DNA of 64,000 nucleotides from a bacterium (GTDB taxonomy: Bacteria > Planctomycetota > Planctomycetia > Planctomycetales > Planctomycetaceae): assembly GCA_016124895.1 (NCBI GenBank), contig WGMU01000081.1, positions 1 to 64,000 of the forward strand, in the 5' to 3' direction. The notes below the pieces were generated by a model. That model saw nothing but the letters and a program-made list of their open reading frames with translations. It was not told the DNA's origin and ran no database searches. Position numbers and translations under genes: made by a program. Of the stretch, positions 20,622-31,394 are shown piece after piece; the first letter of the stretch is position 1; every line of letters starts with the position of its first letter.

Positions 20622-21656
20622 ATGAGCAGCAACGAATCCTCACAGACCGCCGTCACCAGTCGATCGCAACTCGGAATGCTCACCATGCCGCCGCTTCGAT
20701 TTCATCCGATTCTGAAACAGATTCGCTGGGGTGGCACGCGGCTGGGGACCGCGCTTGGTAAACCAATCGGCGCGAGGACAGACTGTGCGGAGAGCTGGGA
20801 GATTTCGGACCACGGCGAGGATCAGAGCGTCGTTCTCGGCGGTCCCTTTGCCGGAGCGACGCTGAATCACCTGGTCCAGACGCAGCGACGTGAACTGTTT
20901 GGCGCCGACGCCGACCGATTCACGAAACAGTTTCCCCTGCTGATCAAGTTTCTGGACGCGAACGATCGGCTGTCGATTCAGGTCCATCCGGATGATGCGC
21001 TTGCGCGAACTTACGACCCGACAGAAAACGGAAAGACGGAGGCCTGGATCGTCATCTCCGCCGAACCGGGCAGCCGGTTGTATGCCGGGTTGAAGGCAGG
21101 TGTCGACGCGACCGACCTGCGGGCAGCTATCGCGGCAGGACGTCTCGAAGACTGTCTGCACTCGTTCGAAGTCACTGCCGGCGATTGCGTCTTCATCCCG
21201 GCTGGAACGGTTCATGCCATCACGGAAGGCATCCTGCTGGCCGAAGTGCAGCAGTCGAGCGATCTGACTTTCCGATTGCATGACTGGGGCCGCGTCGGAG
21301 CCGACGGCAAGCCGCGACCGCTGCATATCAAAGACGCGATCCGATGCACCGATTTTGAACGCGGTCCGGTGTCGCGAGTTGCCCCAACGGCAATCGATGG
21401 CATTGAGGGTGGTGAAGAGGTGATCCACTGTGACTTCTTCTCGATCCGTCGCTATTCGGGCGGAGGAGAAGTGACACTTCCGAGCGACAACCGTTTCCAT
21501 ATTCTTATGGGGCTGGCGGGAACGTCACAGATCAAGGCAGGCGCCACGAGCGGACAGCTCTCCCTCGGCGACACTGTGCTGCTGCCCGCCTCACGGGAGT
21601 CGACGACGCTGCATCGAGACGCGTCGGCGATCGTGCTCGACGTTTTTATTCCGTAA
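20622..21656 (+). CDS. manA: Mannose-6-phosphate isomerase, class I
   Basis: A 344-residue zinc enzyme interconverting mannose-6-phosphate and fructose-6-phosphate in the cytoplasm. Zinc-ligand motifs are visible: IQVHPDD near 119, KTEAW near 137 and PAGTVHAITEG near 198. DCAESWEISDH near the N-terminus is also typical. The protein may start at the ATG at 20685 (MPPLRFHPIL), since the first 21 residues are not family-like; no ribosome binding site decides between them. Length is in the range of short bacterial class I enzymes. It stands alone, upstream of a GH2 glycosidase, which fits sugar catabolism or GDP-mannose supply. Confidence 0.93.
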   Translation: MSSNESSQTAVTSRSQLGMLTMPPLRFHPILKQIRWGGTRLGTALGKPIGARTDCAESWEISDHGEDQSVVLGGPFAGATLNHLVQTQRRELFGADADRFTKQFPLLIKFLDANDRLSIQVHPDDALARTYDPTENGKTEAWIVISAEPGSRLYAGLKAGVDATDLRAAIAAGRLEDCLHSFEVTAGDCVFIPAGTVHAITEGILLAEVQQSSDLTFRLHDWGRVGADGKPRPLHIKDAIRCTDFERGPVSRVAPTAIDGIEGGEEVIHCDFFSIRRYSGGGEVTLPSDNRFHILMGLAGTSQIKAGATSGQLSLGDTVLLPASRESTTLHRDASAIVLDVFIP

Positions 21657-21697
21657 CGGTGCCAAGCCGGTCCGCGGCCTATGTTTTTGCTGCCGCC

Positions 21698-21733
21698 AAA
21701 GTCGCCATCTGGTTCCGCCGAGCTGGCTGCGTC
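21698..21733. repeat. Second copy of the short dispersed sequence
   Basis: Reads AAAGTCGCCATC..TTCCGCCGAGCTGG and resembles 15550-15584. It lies in the 322-bp gap 21657-21978, which also contains the palindrome at 21869-21925 and otherwise shows nothing recognisable. Confidence 0.3.
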
Positions 21734-21868
21734 AAGCAATCGGCGGCACGAGCCGGCCTCGCTGCGTCTTCGCAGACAGGTCGTTAAACTTCGGCGTGAG
21801 GTGACCGTTGTCAGGTCAGACAGTCCGGTCGATTGAGCTGAAATGTTAGAGCTGAGCAGTATTTCCAT

Positions 21869-21925
21869 CGCTGGATTCGCCAGAATTCAGACACAGTCGG
21901 CGGTGGAATTCTGACGAATTCAGCG
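21869..21925. repeat. Palindromic element, family P1, copy B
   Basis: Arms CGCTGGATTCGCCAGAATTC (21869-21888) and its near-reverse complement (21906-21925) match at 18 of 20 positions around a 17-nt loop. It lies 53 bp before the GH2 start. Arm sequence and loop length match the element just after the GH2 gene at 24288-24346, so both belong to one family. Confidence 0.85.
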
Positions 21926-21978
21926 ACTGAACGCTGTCTTACGAACCAGCCAATCTCTTTCTCGAACCGACACCAGCC

Positions 21979-24287
<2,309 letters not shown>

Positions 24288-24288
<1 letters not shown>

Positions 24289-24346
24289 CTGGATTCGCAG
24301 GAATTCAGCCTGCACTCCAACGCGACTGAATTCCTGCGAATTCAGC
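24288..24346. repeat. Palindromic element, family P1, copy A
   Basis: Arms GCTGGATTCGCAGGAATTCAG (24288-24308, 21 nt) and 24326-24346 pair at 20 of 21 positions around a 17-nt loop. It begins at the last base of the GH2 stop codon. There is no T-run, so it is not a classical terminator; it could still block 3' exonucleases as REP-type elements do (inference). Confidence 0.88.
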
Positions 24347-24403
24347 TTCTGTCAGTGCCCTCGCCTGCGACAAGTATGCCTGCTCACGTGTAACGATCGC
24401 CGA

Positions 24404-27013
24404 ATGTCTGACTCCGCCTCGACACGCCCCCGTCCCGAACTGCTCGCCCCCGCCGGTAGTCGCGAGAGCGTTCGCGCGGCGATCGAGAATGGCGCGGACG
24501 CTGTCTACTTCGGACTCGACTGCGGCTTCAACGCTCGCGTCCGAGCGGCCAACTTCCATCCGGACGAACTTCCGGAAGTCATGGCCGAATTGCACCGTCG
24601 CAGCGTACGCGGTTACGTAACGCTCAACACGCTGGCGTTCAGCAACGAACTGGAAGAGGTCGAGCAACTCGTTCGCCTCGCCACCCAGGCCGGCGTCGAT
24701 GCGCTGCTTGTTCAGGACATCGGCGTCGCGCGGCTCGCGAAGGCGATCTGCCCCGAGTTGCCGCTGCACGCCTCGACGCAGATGACGCTGACCAGTGCCG
24801 AGTGCATCGAAGTCGCCCGCGAACTCGGCATCGAGCGTGTTGTTCTCGCCCGCGAGCTGTCGATTCGCGAGATCGCTGACATTCGCCGGCAGACCGACAT
24901 CCCGCTCGAAGTTTTCGTCCACGGGGCTCTCTGCGTTGCGTACTCGGGCCAGTGTCTGACCAGCGAGTCACTCGGCGGACGCAGCGCCAACCGCGGCCAG
25001 TGCGCCCAGGCCTGCCGGCTGCCGTACGAACTCGTCTGCGATGGTGAGGACGTCGATCTCGGCGAGATGAAGTACCTGCTCAGTCCGCAGGACCTGGCGG
25101 CTTACGCGCTCATTCCTGACCTGATCGATGCCGGCGTCTGCTCGCTAAAGATCGAAGGCCGACTCAAGCAACCCGAATACGTCGCCAACATCACGAAACG
25201 CTACCGTGACGCGATCGAGACGGCGGTCAACGGCGGCCTCGTGCAGCTCGACGCAATAGCCGTCCAGGAAATGGAACTGTCGTTTTCGCGAGGCTTCTCA
25301 CCCGGCTGGCTCGGCGGCTGCGATCACAAGATGCTCGTGCCGGGGCTCAGTTCGGCGAAACGCGGCATCCTGCTCGGCCAGGTGACCGCTGTTCGTGGAT
25401 CGCGTGTCGAAGTCGAACTCGCCGCACCGATCTCCGCTGGCGACGGCGTCGTTTTTGAAGGCGATCGAGTCAGCAATGCGGAACAGGGCGGCCGCGTCTT
25501 TCACGTCCGACAGAACGGCCGCGCTAACGATTCCGCAATCGCCAGTGGGCGAGTCGAACTCGAATTCGGCAACGGCGTGCTCGACTTCAACGCACTGTGG
25601 CCCGGCCAGCAGCTCTGGAAAACGGACGACCCGCAGCTCACGAAGCGCCTGCGACAGACCTTCACCGGCGACCGAATCCTGCGCCGCGTTCCACTGCGCC
25701 TGACCGTCACTGCCGCGGTCGACCAACCGCTCCTCATCGAAGGCCGCGCCGCCAACGGAGCCACCTGCCGCGTTGACTCGGCATCACCCCTCGAAGCCGC
25801 CCGTCGACACCCGCTGACGGAAGACGTGCTCCGCGAACAGCTCAGCCGTCTCGGCCAGACAATCTTCGAACTGACAGACCTCGACACATTGATCTCGGGC
25901 GAACCGATGATCCCGTTGAGCGTGCTCGGCAGCCTGCGACGCGAGATGATCAAGCAACTCGAAGCAACGCCCGCCCAACGCCCGATGCGAGAAGCTGCTG
26001 AGCAATCGCCATTAGCTGAAATGCGTGCTGCAATCGCAGATCGAGTCACTCGTCGCTCGGGTGCCACTGCCGGCTTGTTCGGCAGTGCGATTTCCAGCGG
26101 GACGAGTACTGCCAGGCACGTCGGCAGTGGCACCCATCCTGACGCAGAATCCGCTTCCGGCACTAGCTTGAGCGTCCTCTGCCGCAACCTGCCACAACTC
26201 GAAGCAGTCCTTGATGCCGGCATCAGTTCGGTCATGGCCGACTTCGCTGATACCCGCCAGTACCGCGAGGCCGTCACGACCTCTCACGAGCGCGGAGCCG
26301 AAATCCTGATCGCGACGCCACGCATTCAGAAACCGGACGAGGCCCCGCTGTTCAAGGCTCTGGAGAAACACGGAGCCGACGGAATTCTCGTCCGCAACCT
26401 CGCTGGCCTGCGGTATTACTCGTCGCGAGACATCCCCGTCGTCGCGGACTTCTCGCTGAACGCCGCAAACGAGCTGACGGTCGAATGGCTGATCGATCAG
26501 GGAGCGTCGCGCGCCACCGCTTCGTACGACCTCAACCGCGAGCAACTGCTTGACCTCGTCGCCGCAACGCCGCCTGACTGGCTGGAAGTAGTCATCCACC
26601 AGCACATGCCCATGTTTCACATGGAACACTGTGTCTTCTGCGCGGTTCTCTCGCCCGGAACGAACAAGACCAACTGCGGCCGGCCGTGCGATGATCACGT
26701 CGTGCAGCTTCGTGATCGAGTCGGCATGGAGCACCCGCTGACCGCCGACGTCGGCTGCCGGAACACGCTGTTCAATGCGACTCCGCAAAGCGCTGCCGAA
26801 GCCGTCCCCGCCCTGCTCCGTTCGGGCATTCGCCACTTCCGCATCGAACTGCTGAGCGACTCGCCGAGCGAGATCGCCGCCACGATCGACCTCTACCGGC
26901 GCCTGCTCGCTGGCGAAGTCACCGGCCAGCACGTCTGGAAAACTCTCAACGCCACCAACCGAGTCGGCGTCACCCGAGGCACTCTCGAAGCCAGCGGCAC
27001 GTTTCCCGTTTAG
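24404..27013 (+). CDS. U32-family protein with DUF3656, RlhA-like (23S rRNA hydroxylation family)
   Basis: An 869-residue protein from the ATG at 24404, where family homology begins (RPELLAPAGSRESVRAAIENGADAVYFG). U32 proteins were called peptidases, but studied members such as RlhA, UbiU/V and TrhP are iron-sulfur proteins in RNA or ubiquinone hydroxylation. The cluster cysteines are visible at about 175-205 in FVHGALCVAYSGQC...GQCAQACRLPY. Then come a DUF3656-type region (GLSSAKRGILLGQV...) and a second U32-like half with FCAVLSPGTNKTNCGRPC. The length matches the long form with a second half rather than the roughly 650-residue E. coli RlhA. A 77-bp palindromic repeat is inserted in frame at about residues 552-578. 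Confidence 0.85.
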   Translation: MSDSASTRPRPELLAPAGSRESVRAAIENGADAVYFGLDCGFNARVRAANFHPDELPEVMAELHRRSVRGYVTLNTLAFSNELEEVEQLVRLATQAGVDALLVQDIGVARLAKAICPELPLHASTQMTLTSAECIEVARELGIERVVLARELSIREIADIRRQTDIPLEVFVHGALCVAYSGQCLTSESLGGRSANRGQCAQACRLPYELVCDGEDVDLGEMKYLLSPQDLAAYALIPDLIDAGVCSLKIEGRLKQPEYVANITKRYRDAIETAVNGGLVQLDAIAVQEMELSFSRGFSPGWLGGCDHKMLVPGLSSAKRGILLGQVTAVRGSRVEVELAAPISAGDGVVFEGDRVSNAEQGGRVFHVRQNGRANDSAIASGRVELEFGNGVLDFNALWPGQQLWKTDDPQLTKRLRQTFTGDRILRRVPLRLTVTAAVDQPLLIEGRAANGATCRVDSASPLEAARRHPLTEDVLREQLSRLGQTIFELTDLDTLISGEPMIPLSVLGSLRREMIKQLEATPAQRPMREAAEQSPLAEMRAAIADRVTRRSGATAGLFGSAISSGTSTARHVGSGTHPDAESASGTSLSVLCRNLPQLEAVLDAGISSVMADFADTRQYREAVTTSHERGAEILIATPRIQKPDEAPLFKALEKHGADGILVRNLAGLRYYSSRDIPVVADFSLNAANELTVEWLIDQGASRATASYDLNREQLLDLVAATPPDWLEVVIHQHMPMFHMEHCVFCAVLSPGTNKTNCGRPCDDHVVQLRDRVGMEHPLTADVGCRNTLFNATPQSAAEAVPALLRSGIRHFRIELLSDSPSEIAATIDLYRRLLAGEVTGQHVWKTLNATNRVGVTRGTLEASGTFPV
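26059..26135. repeat. Palindromic repeat inserted in frame within the U32 gene
   Basis: Perfect 14-bp outer inverted repeats (GGGTGCCACTGCCG at 26059-26072; its reverse complement at 26122-26135) enclose an inner pair (GGCAGT / ACTGCC). The 77-bp unit is translated into a low-complexity Ser/Gly/Thr/Ala linker between the first and second halves of the U32 protein. This looks like a MITE- or REP-type insertion tolerated in a domain linker. Confidence 0.8.
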
Positions 27014-27338
27014 CCGCATTCCGGATGGACGCTGCCCGAATCTGTCGCTCAGATGCCCCCCAACTGCCAAGGTTGCTTCACCGTCTGCACAGTGCGAGTG
27101 GGCTATCGTGGCTCACGAGTGACTCGTCCGTAGCAGTCAGCCGGATGTCGCAGAACACTCGCGGAAACCCGTATCGCATGGTCAATTCACGAGTTCTGGA
27201 CATCGAGATCTATTTTTGTCAGGCGGTGGCGTTGGCGGGAATGGAGATTGCTGGTTTTGCGGGGTTATTCGGTTCGATGTGCGGGCTTATGAGTTCGCAC
27301 ATCGGTGGCCCGGTCCCGCACTGCTGGAGGTCCCGCCC
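27014..27338. other. Intergenic region before DUF1501 gene
   Basis: 325 bp with no convincing gene. Frames on the plus strand that run into the DUF1501 gene lack a start signal; the only good ribosome binding site is the GGAGG at about 27326-27330 that serves the gene at 27339. Confidence 0.4.
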
Positions 27339-28640
27339 ATGTCGCTCGGTTCTCACATTCCCCGTCGGCACTTTCTGAAGCATCTGGCGGCGTCGGCTTC
27401 GATTCTGCCGACGCTTGAGTTCATCAGTCACGTGCAGGCCAACGCGGCGACCCTCAAGAAGGGCAACAAGGCCTGTATCCTGATGTGGATGGGCGGAGGA
27501 CCTCCGACGATCGATATCTGGGATTTGAAGCCCGGATCGAAAAACGGCGGTGAGTTCAAGCCGATCGACACGGCAGGCAATCTGCAGATCTGCGAGCACA
27601 TGCCAAAGACGGCGAAGGTCATGGACAAGCTGTCCGTCGTCCGCGCGATGAGTACGCGCGAAGCCGACCACACTCGCGGTCGGTACTACATGACAACGAC
27701 GTTTGTACCGAATCCGACCGTCGTTCACGCGTCGTTCGGTTCAGTCGTCAGCTACGAAATCGGCCGCAAGCGATCGGAACTTGAAATCCCCGCCTACATC
27801 GCAATCGACGGCGGCGGAATGAGCCCCGGCTATCTGGGAATGCGTTACGCCCCGTTTTCTGTGACGTCGACCGGGCAGATTCGTAATGCCGAAACTGGTG
27901 GCGTGAATCCCGACAGGCTGAAGCACCGGATGCAGATGTGGGAGACAATCGAGCAGGGCTTCATACAGTCGAACCGCGGCGAACTGCCGGGCGCTCACAG
28001 CGAGGTCTATCACAGCGCGGTCAACCTGATGACATCGAGTCAGATGAAGGCGTTCAAAGTCGCAGACGAACCACCGGAAGTCGCGGAGAAATACGGCGAG
28101 AACAACTTCGGTCGCGGTCTGCTGATGGCGCGCCGACTCGTCGAGACCGGCGTGCCGTTCGTCGAAGTCAACATGGGTGGCTGGGATCTGCACGCTGGCG
28201 TGTTCGACGCACTGAAGACAACACAGTTACCAACGCTCGATCAGGGCATCTCGGCGCTGACGAGTGACCTCGCCGAGCGCGGAATGCTTGACGACACCGT
28301 CCTGGTGTGGATGGGCGAATTCGGCCGAACACCAAACATCAATGCCAACGTCGGCCGCGACCACTGGGCACACGCATGGTCGGTGATGATCGGCGGCGGC
28401 GGACTGCAGGGCGGCATCGCGGTCGGAGAAACGAACCCCGACGGCACGGCCGTCATTGGCAAGACCTACCAGCCCGGAGACATCTGGGCGACGGTCGCTC
28501 AGGCACTGGGAATTCCGGTCGACACCGTCCACACCTCGAAACGAGGTCGTCCCATGAAACTGGCGAACGGCGGGCAGCCGATTGCCGAACTCGTGGCGTC
28601 CCTCTCCTCAAAGGCTTCCAGCCTGGCTTCGGCCGGCTGA
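27339..28640 (+). CDS. DUF1501 domain-containing protein (Tat-exported)
   Basis: A 433-residue protein from the ATG at 27339, preceded by GGAGG. The N-terminus [18 protein letters not shown] is a twin-arginine signal. Family marks are [44 protein letters not shown] and [18 protein letters not shown]1501 has an alkaline-phosphatase/sulfatase-like fold in part; its activity is unknown. It usually forms a pair with a DUF1549/DUF1553 or DUF1800 gene. Here neither is adjacent, while a small unknown gene follows 51 bp downstream, probably in the same transcript. Confidence 0.92.
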   Translation: MSLGSHIPRRHFLKHLAASASILPTLEFISHVQANAATLKKGNKACILMWMGGGPPTIDIWDLKPGSKNGGEFKPIDTAGNLQICEHMPKTAKVMDKLSVVRAMSTREADHTRGRYYMTTTFVPNPTVVHASFGSVVSYEIGRKRSELEIPAYIAIDGGGMSPGYLGMRYAPFSVTSTGQIRNAETGGVNPDRLKHRMQMWETIEQGFIQSNRGELPGAHSEVYHSAVNLMTSSQMKAFKVADEPPEVAEKYGENNFGRGLLMARRLVETGVPFVEVNMGGWDLHAGVFDALKTTQLPTLDQGISALTSDLAERGMLDDTVLVWMGEFGRTPNINANVGRDHWAHAWSVMIGGGGLQGGIAVGETNPDGTAVIGKTYQPGDIWATVAQALGIPVDTVHTSKRGRPMKLANGGQPIAELVASLSSKASSLASAG

Positions 28641-28691
28641 TCAGCGTGCGTTCCGCAACAGTTCTGTCTCACCTCGAAAAGGAATCGAACC

Positions 28692-29168
28692 ATGAGAACT
28701 TCAGACGCGAGACCGGTTGCTTCACGACGGGGTTCAACGGCTCAGCTTGCCTGGCTGCTGGTCGGAGATGTCGCCGACCTGCTCGAAAACGAACTCGACG
28801 CGGAGAATGCTCGCTGGCTGCTTCCGGTCCTTGAATCTCTGCAGCGGCTGGTGGACTCAGAAGATCGGGATGACGCCGCGGCTGGGTATCTGGACGAAGT
28901 CCTCGACCAGTTCCCCAACGCGTATGACCGTGTGGCTGCACTGCACGAATTGAGAAAGCAGTTGCACAGCGAGCTGCACGTGTTCGTCCATCAGCTCGGG
29001 CGACTTGTCACCGCGTCAAAGTCGAAGGTTGGCGAGTTTGACCTGCAGACCGCACGCGTCCTCAAACTGCGACTGGTCAGTTGGGCGGATCGGATGACGG
29101 CTCAGCATCGCCACGAACGCGAGCTGAGCCAGGCGGTGTGGTATCTGGAACTGGGGCTCGGTGACTGA
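28692..29168 (+). CDS. Small all-helical protein of unknown function
   Basis: A 158-residue protein I do not recognise. The start is supported by AAAAGGAATCGAACC just before the ATG. The sequence is mostly amphipathic helix with many Leu, Glu and His residues (ELRKQLHSELHVFVHQLGRL; AQHRHERELSQ), and there is no signal peptide or membrane segment. The His-rich helices loosely recall four-helix metal proteins such as hemerythrin, but no complete ligand pattern is present. It follows the DUF1501 gene by 51 bp and is likely cotranscribed. A hairpin at 29222-29253 follows it. Confidence 0.6.
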   Translation: MRTSDARPVASRRGSTAQLAWLLVGDVADLLENELDAENARWLLPVLESLQRLVDSEDRDDAAAGYLDEVLDQFPNAYDRVAALHELRKQLHSELHVFVHQLGRLVTASKSKVGEFDLQTARVLKLRLVSWADRMTAQHRHERELSQAVWYLELGLGD

Positions 29169-29221
29169 GCGGTTGTGTCGCGATTCAGGAAGAGCCGCGA
29201 AGTTTTGAGTCCTTGATGAAC

Positions 29222-29253
29222 GAGAAGCCGGCTCCACGGGGAACCGGCCTCTC
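29222..29253. terminator. Possible bidirectional terminator hairpin between convergent genes
   Basis: GAGAAGCCGGCTCC pairs with GGGGAACCGGCCTCTC (about 12 of 14 positions) between the helical-protein gene and the c' cytochrome gene. The T-run on the plus strand is weak (GATTTC), so efficiency is doubtful. Confidence 0.4.
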
Positions 29254-29299
29254 GATTTCAAGGAAGGCAGCATTTCACGCTCGGCCACGTGTCAACGCA

Positions 29300-29728
29300 C
29301 TATTTCTTGTGTGCCTTATGGCACGCCGCACATGAGCCGGTCGCGGTTGTGAACGCAGCATTGGCGGCGTCAGCATCTTTTGCCTCAATTGCCGCGAGGA
29401 CCGCATCAGAGCCTTCGCGAAGTGCCTTGGCTGCGTCTGCCCAGGCCTTGTCCGGGCAGCGGCCGTCAGCCATCAGAACGTGTCCCATTTCGCTCAGACA
29501 CGACGCATTGCAGGCGGCGGTGTCCCACTCCTCGTCCGTCTTCGGCCCAGCCTTCAGAAGTCCGCCGAGTCCACCGCAATTGGGTTTGACGATTCCGCGC
29601 ATCAGGTACTTTGTCTGCGCGGCCCGCGTGTTTCCTTTCGTGATTTTGGCATCGACACTCGTCAGCAGCGATGCAGCGCCAAAGGCCAGAGCAAGCAGAC
29701 ACACAGCAGTCAGTCGAGCTTTCCTCAT
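29300..29728 (-). CDS. Cytochrome c'-like monoheme protein, periplasmic
   Basis: A 142-residue protein starting at the ATG at 29728, with GGAGG seven bases upstream. A signal peptide spans about 1-27 (LTAVCLLALAFGAASLLTSVDA). The single heme site CAACH is close to the C-terminus (last nine residues), as in four-helix cytochromes c'. The mature chain also has four extra cysteines (NCGG, ACNASC, GRC), unusual for c' and able to form disulfides. c' cytochromes bind small gases such as NO or carry electrons; the role here is not known. A terminator-like leader lies just upstream (29788-29831). Confidence 0.8.
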   Translation of the reverse strand: MRKARLTAVCLLALAFGAASLLTSVDAKITKGNTRAAQTKYLMRGIVKPNCGGLGGLLKAGPKTDEEWDTAACNASCLSEMGHVLMADGRCPDKAWADAAKALREGSDAVLAAIEAKDADAANAAFTTATGSCAACHKAHKK

Positions 29729-29787
29729 CAACACAACCTCCAGTCCAGGAAAACAGAGAAGCCGCCAGCAGACAGAGCCACCGGCGC

Positions 29788-29831
29788 ACAAAAAAAGCCC
29801 CGATCGAGCGAAAATCTGCTCAATCGAGGCT
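29788..29831 (-). terminator. Strong intrinsic terminator 60 bp upstream of the cytochrome c' gene
   Basis: On the minus strand a 14-position stem (12 paired; 29818-29831 with 29796-29809) and an 8-nt loop are followed by seven Ts (29790-29796). No gene is recognisable on the minus strand just upstream. It therefore either ends a small RNA or acts as an attenuator in the leader of the cytochrome gene. Confidence 0.85.
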
Positions 29832-29905
29832 CACACAGCCGTGTTAGCCGACCAGTCATCAGTCGACGCAGATGGATAGTGTCGAGGCAAAACGGAACTG
29901 TCAAT
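29788..29905 (-). promoter_or_regulatory. Candidate attenuating leader of the cytochrome c' gene
   Basis: On the minus strand a consensus TTGACA (-35-like, 29904-29899) is followed after 20 bases by TATCCA, a weak -10. Next comes a hairpin at 29849-29828 (GGCT..ACAC..GTGT..AGCC). Its last AGCC is also the first part of the terminator stem, so the two structures compete for four bases. This geometry suggests conditional termination, but the ligand or trigger is unknown and no known riboswitch consensus is recognised. Confidence 0.4.
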
Positions 29906-30455
29906 TAAGACACAATGAATGATTCCCGGAGAGCGGGGTAGCAAGACTGGCCGAGTGCGCCAAATGTGCGAGCATTACGAGTGGCCATCGCGAAGTTGAA
30001 TTCGGGATTGAAATTCAGGAACGCCGCCAGGTAGGATCGCTCCTCTGCTCGCGACGGGCAGCAACGCGTGGTTGCGATAACCACGACAGCTCGACTGAAT
30101 TCCTTCCGGCTATGGCAGCCTCCCGCATTTTTCAGTGCGTGGAGGTTTTTCTTTGGCTGCCTGAACTCGAAGCCGGAACCGGGCGACCGCCTGCAGCACG
30201 TGTCGACGCTTCTGTTCCAGTGACGTCTCGAACCGGCGTCACCCGCACGCTGACGAATGTAGTGCTGGCACTGCGTTTGCTTAGCGTCTCGTCGAACGCG
30301 ATGGTCCGCCGGAGTCTCTGCGACAGAATGGCTCCGCGGCAGCCTCATGGCTGTGGCCTCGCGTTCTCACCCTTTCCGTCGTCATCAGCAACGGGCTCAA
30401 CAGATGAGCGGTTGCGGGACGGCTGGCCGGATCCAATTGAATGGAGGACGCGATC
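29850..30455. other. Long region without a recognisable gene
   Basis: About 600 bp between the leader above and the gene at 30456. A 147-codon minus-strand frame (29905-30348) has no ribosome binding site and is rich in Arg/Cys/His in its first half, so I do not accept it. Also present are a short hairpin GTGGTT..AACCAC (about 30068-30084) and a plus-strand terminator at 30119-30155. An unidentified RNA is possible. Confidence 0.4.
30119..30155 (+). terminator. Orphan intrinsic terminator on the plus strand
   Basis: CCTCC-CGCA (30119-30127) pairs with TGCG-GGAGG (30136-30145, one bulged T) around an 8-nt loop and is followed by TTTTTCTTT. Flanking GGCAGCC and GGCTGCC can extend the stem. No plus-strand gene ends here; the nearest upstream plus-strand gene ends at 29168. 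Confidence 0.75.
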
Positions 30456-31247
30456 ATGACTGTCGTAATTCTGATGCTGGGTGTTGCTCTGCTGCTGGCA
30501 ACCGGACTGTTTATGCTGGCGTTTCTGGATGTGGCATTTCACGAACCGCAACTGGCTGTGGCCTCGTCCGCATCCCGGACGGCATGGCGACCTCCGGCTG
30601 CTGAAAAGAATGACCTGATGGCATGGGCTGCTTTGACGGCAAAGAAGTTCACTCGAAACATTCTCACGGGTCGCCGCGATGCAGCCCTGGCTCACCAGCT
30701 TGGCCTGCAGATTGAAGAAGGCACGAGCGTCGCGGCTGAACGTTCACCCCAGCGCACTGACTGGGTGGATGATCGCTGCGAACTCGCCGGTGAACGACTT
30801 GTCGGACTAACCGCTCCGGAAGTGTTTGAAGTCGCGGATCACCTTCGCCGCAGCCGAACGACCGATCAGTTGCAGATCTTCCGCCGCCTGGCGCACGACA
30901 ACGCCGCGACCCTGGCGGCCGACACGACCGGAACGGCAGAAGTCCCGTGTGCGTTGCGCTGCAGTGACGGTCAGTGTGCCGTCCAGTCCTGCCGCCCGAT
31001 TCAGTGCCGGACGGAATGTCCGCTGGCCAGTGCAGGCAGCGACGGAGCACAACTCGACAGCCATGCCCGCACCGTCGGCCAGGGTGTCGCTCAGGGACTG
31101 TCGTCAGCTCTGACCGAAGCCGGACTCGACGGCCGCCGTTACGAATTGAACTCGGCACTTGAAGTGGCTCTGTCGACTCCCGATGCCGCCGATCGCTGGG
31201 CTCATGGCGAATACGTTTTCGCCGGATGCCAGAGTTTTGAAGTTTGA
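30456..31247 (+). CDS. Membrane-anchored Cys-rich protein of the Rieske/cytochrome b cluster
   Basis: A 263-residue protein of unknown family. The ATG at 30456 is chosen because GGAGG lies eight bases upstream. An N-terminal helix (VVILMLGVALLLATGLFMLAFL) anchors it. The soluble part is helical and includes a cluster of six regularly spaced cysteines at about residues 163-186, in the pattern C-x3-C-x4-C-x4-C-x4-C-x3-C, within PCALRCSDGQC...CRTECPLA. This may bind an iron-sulfur cluster, zinc or another metal, or form disulfides. It is the first gene before the Rieske and cytochrome b-c genes on the same strand (148-bp gap), so a subunit, assembly or electron-transfer role in that complex is the best inference. 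Confidence 0.75.
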   Translation: MTVVILMLGVALLLATGLFMLAFLDVAFHEPQLAVASSASRTAWRPPAAEKNDLMAWAALTAKKFTRNILTGRRDAALAHQLGLQIEEGTSVAAERSPQRTDWVDDRCELAGERLVGLTAPEVFEVADHLRRSRTTDQLQIFRRLAHDNAATLAADTTGTAEVPCALRCSDGQCAVQSCRPIQCRTECPLASAGSDGAQLDSHARTVGQGVAQGLSSALTEAGLDGRRYELNSALEVALSTPDAADRWAHGEYVFAGCQSFEV

Positions 31248-31394
31248 ACCGAATGCAGACATCCCGCAGCCACTTCGGCTTTCGATCCACGGGCGTTATC
31301 CCGCCTGCCCGCTGAATCGAACGGCATAGTGGCCTGGTTCTCCCGCCTCCGCCTGCTGGTTCCCGCCAGTCCCGCCTTCTTCGGAAACCCCGCC

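Noticed and set aside
29905-30348. 147-codon minus-strand frame
   Set aside because: No start signal, unusual Arg/Cys/His-rich composition and it crosses the plus-strand terminator; treated as non-coding.
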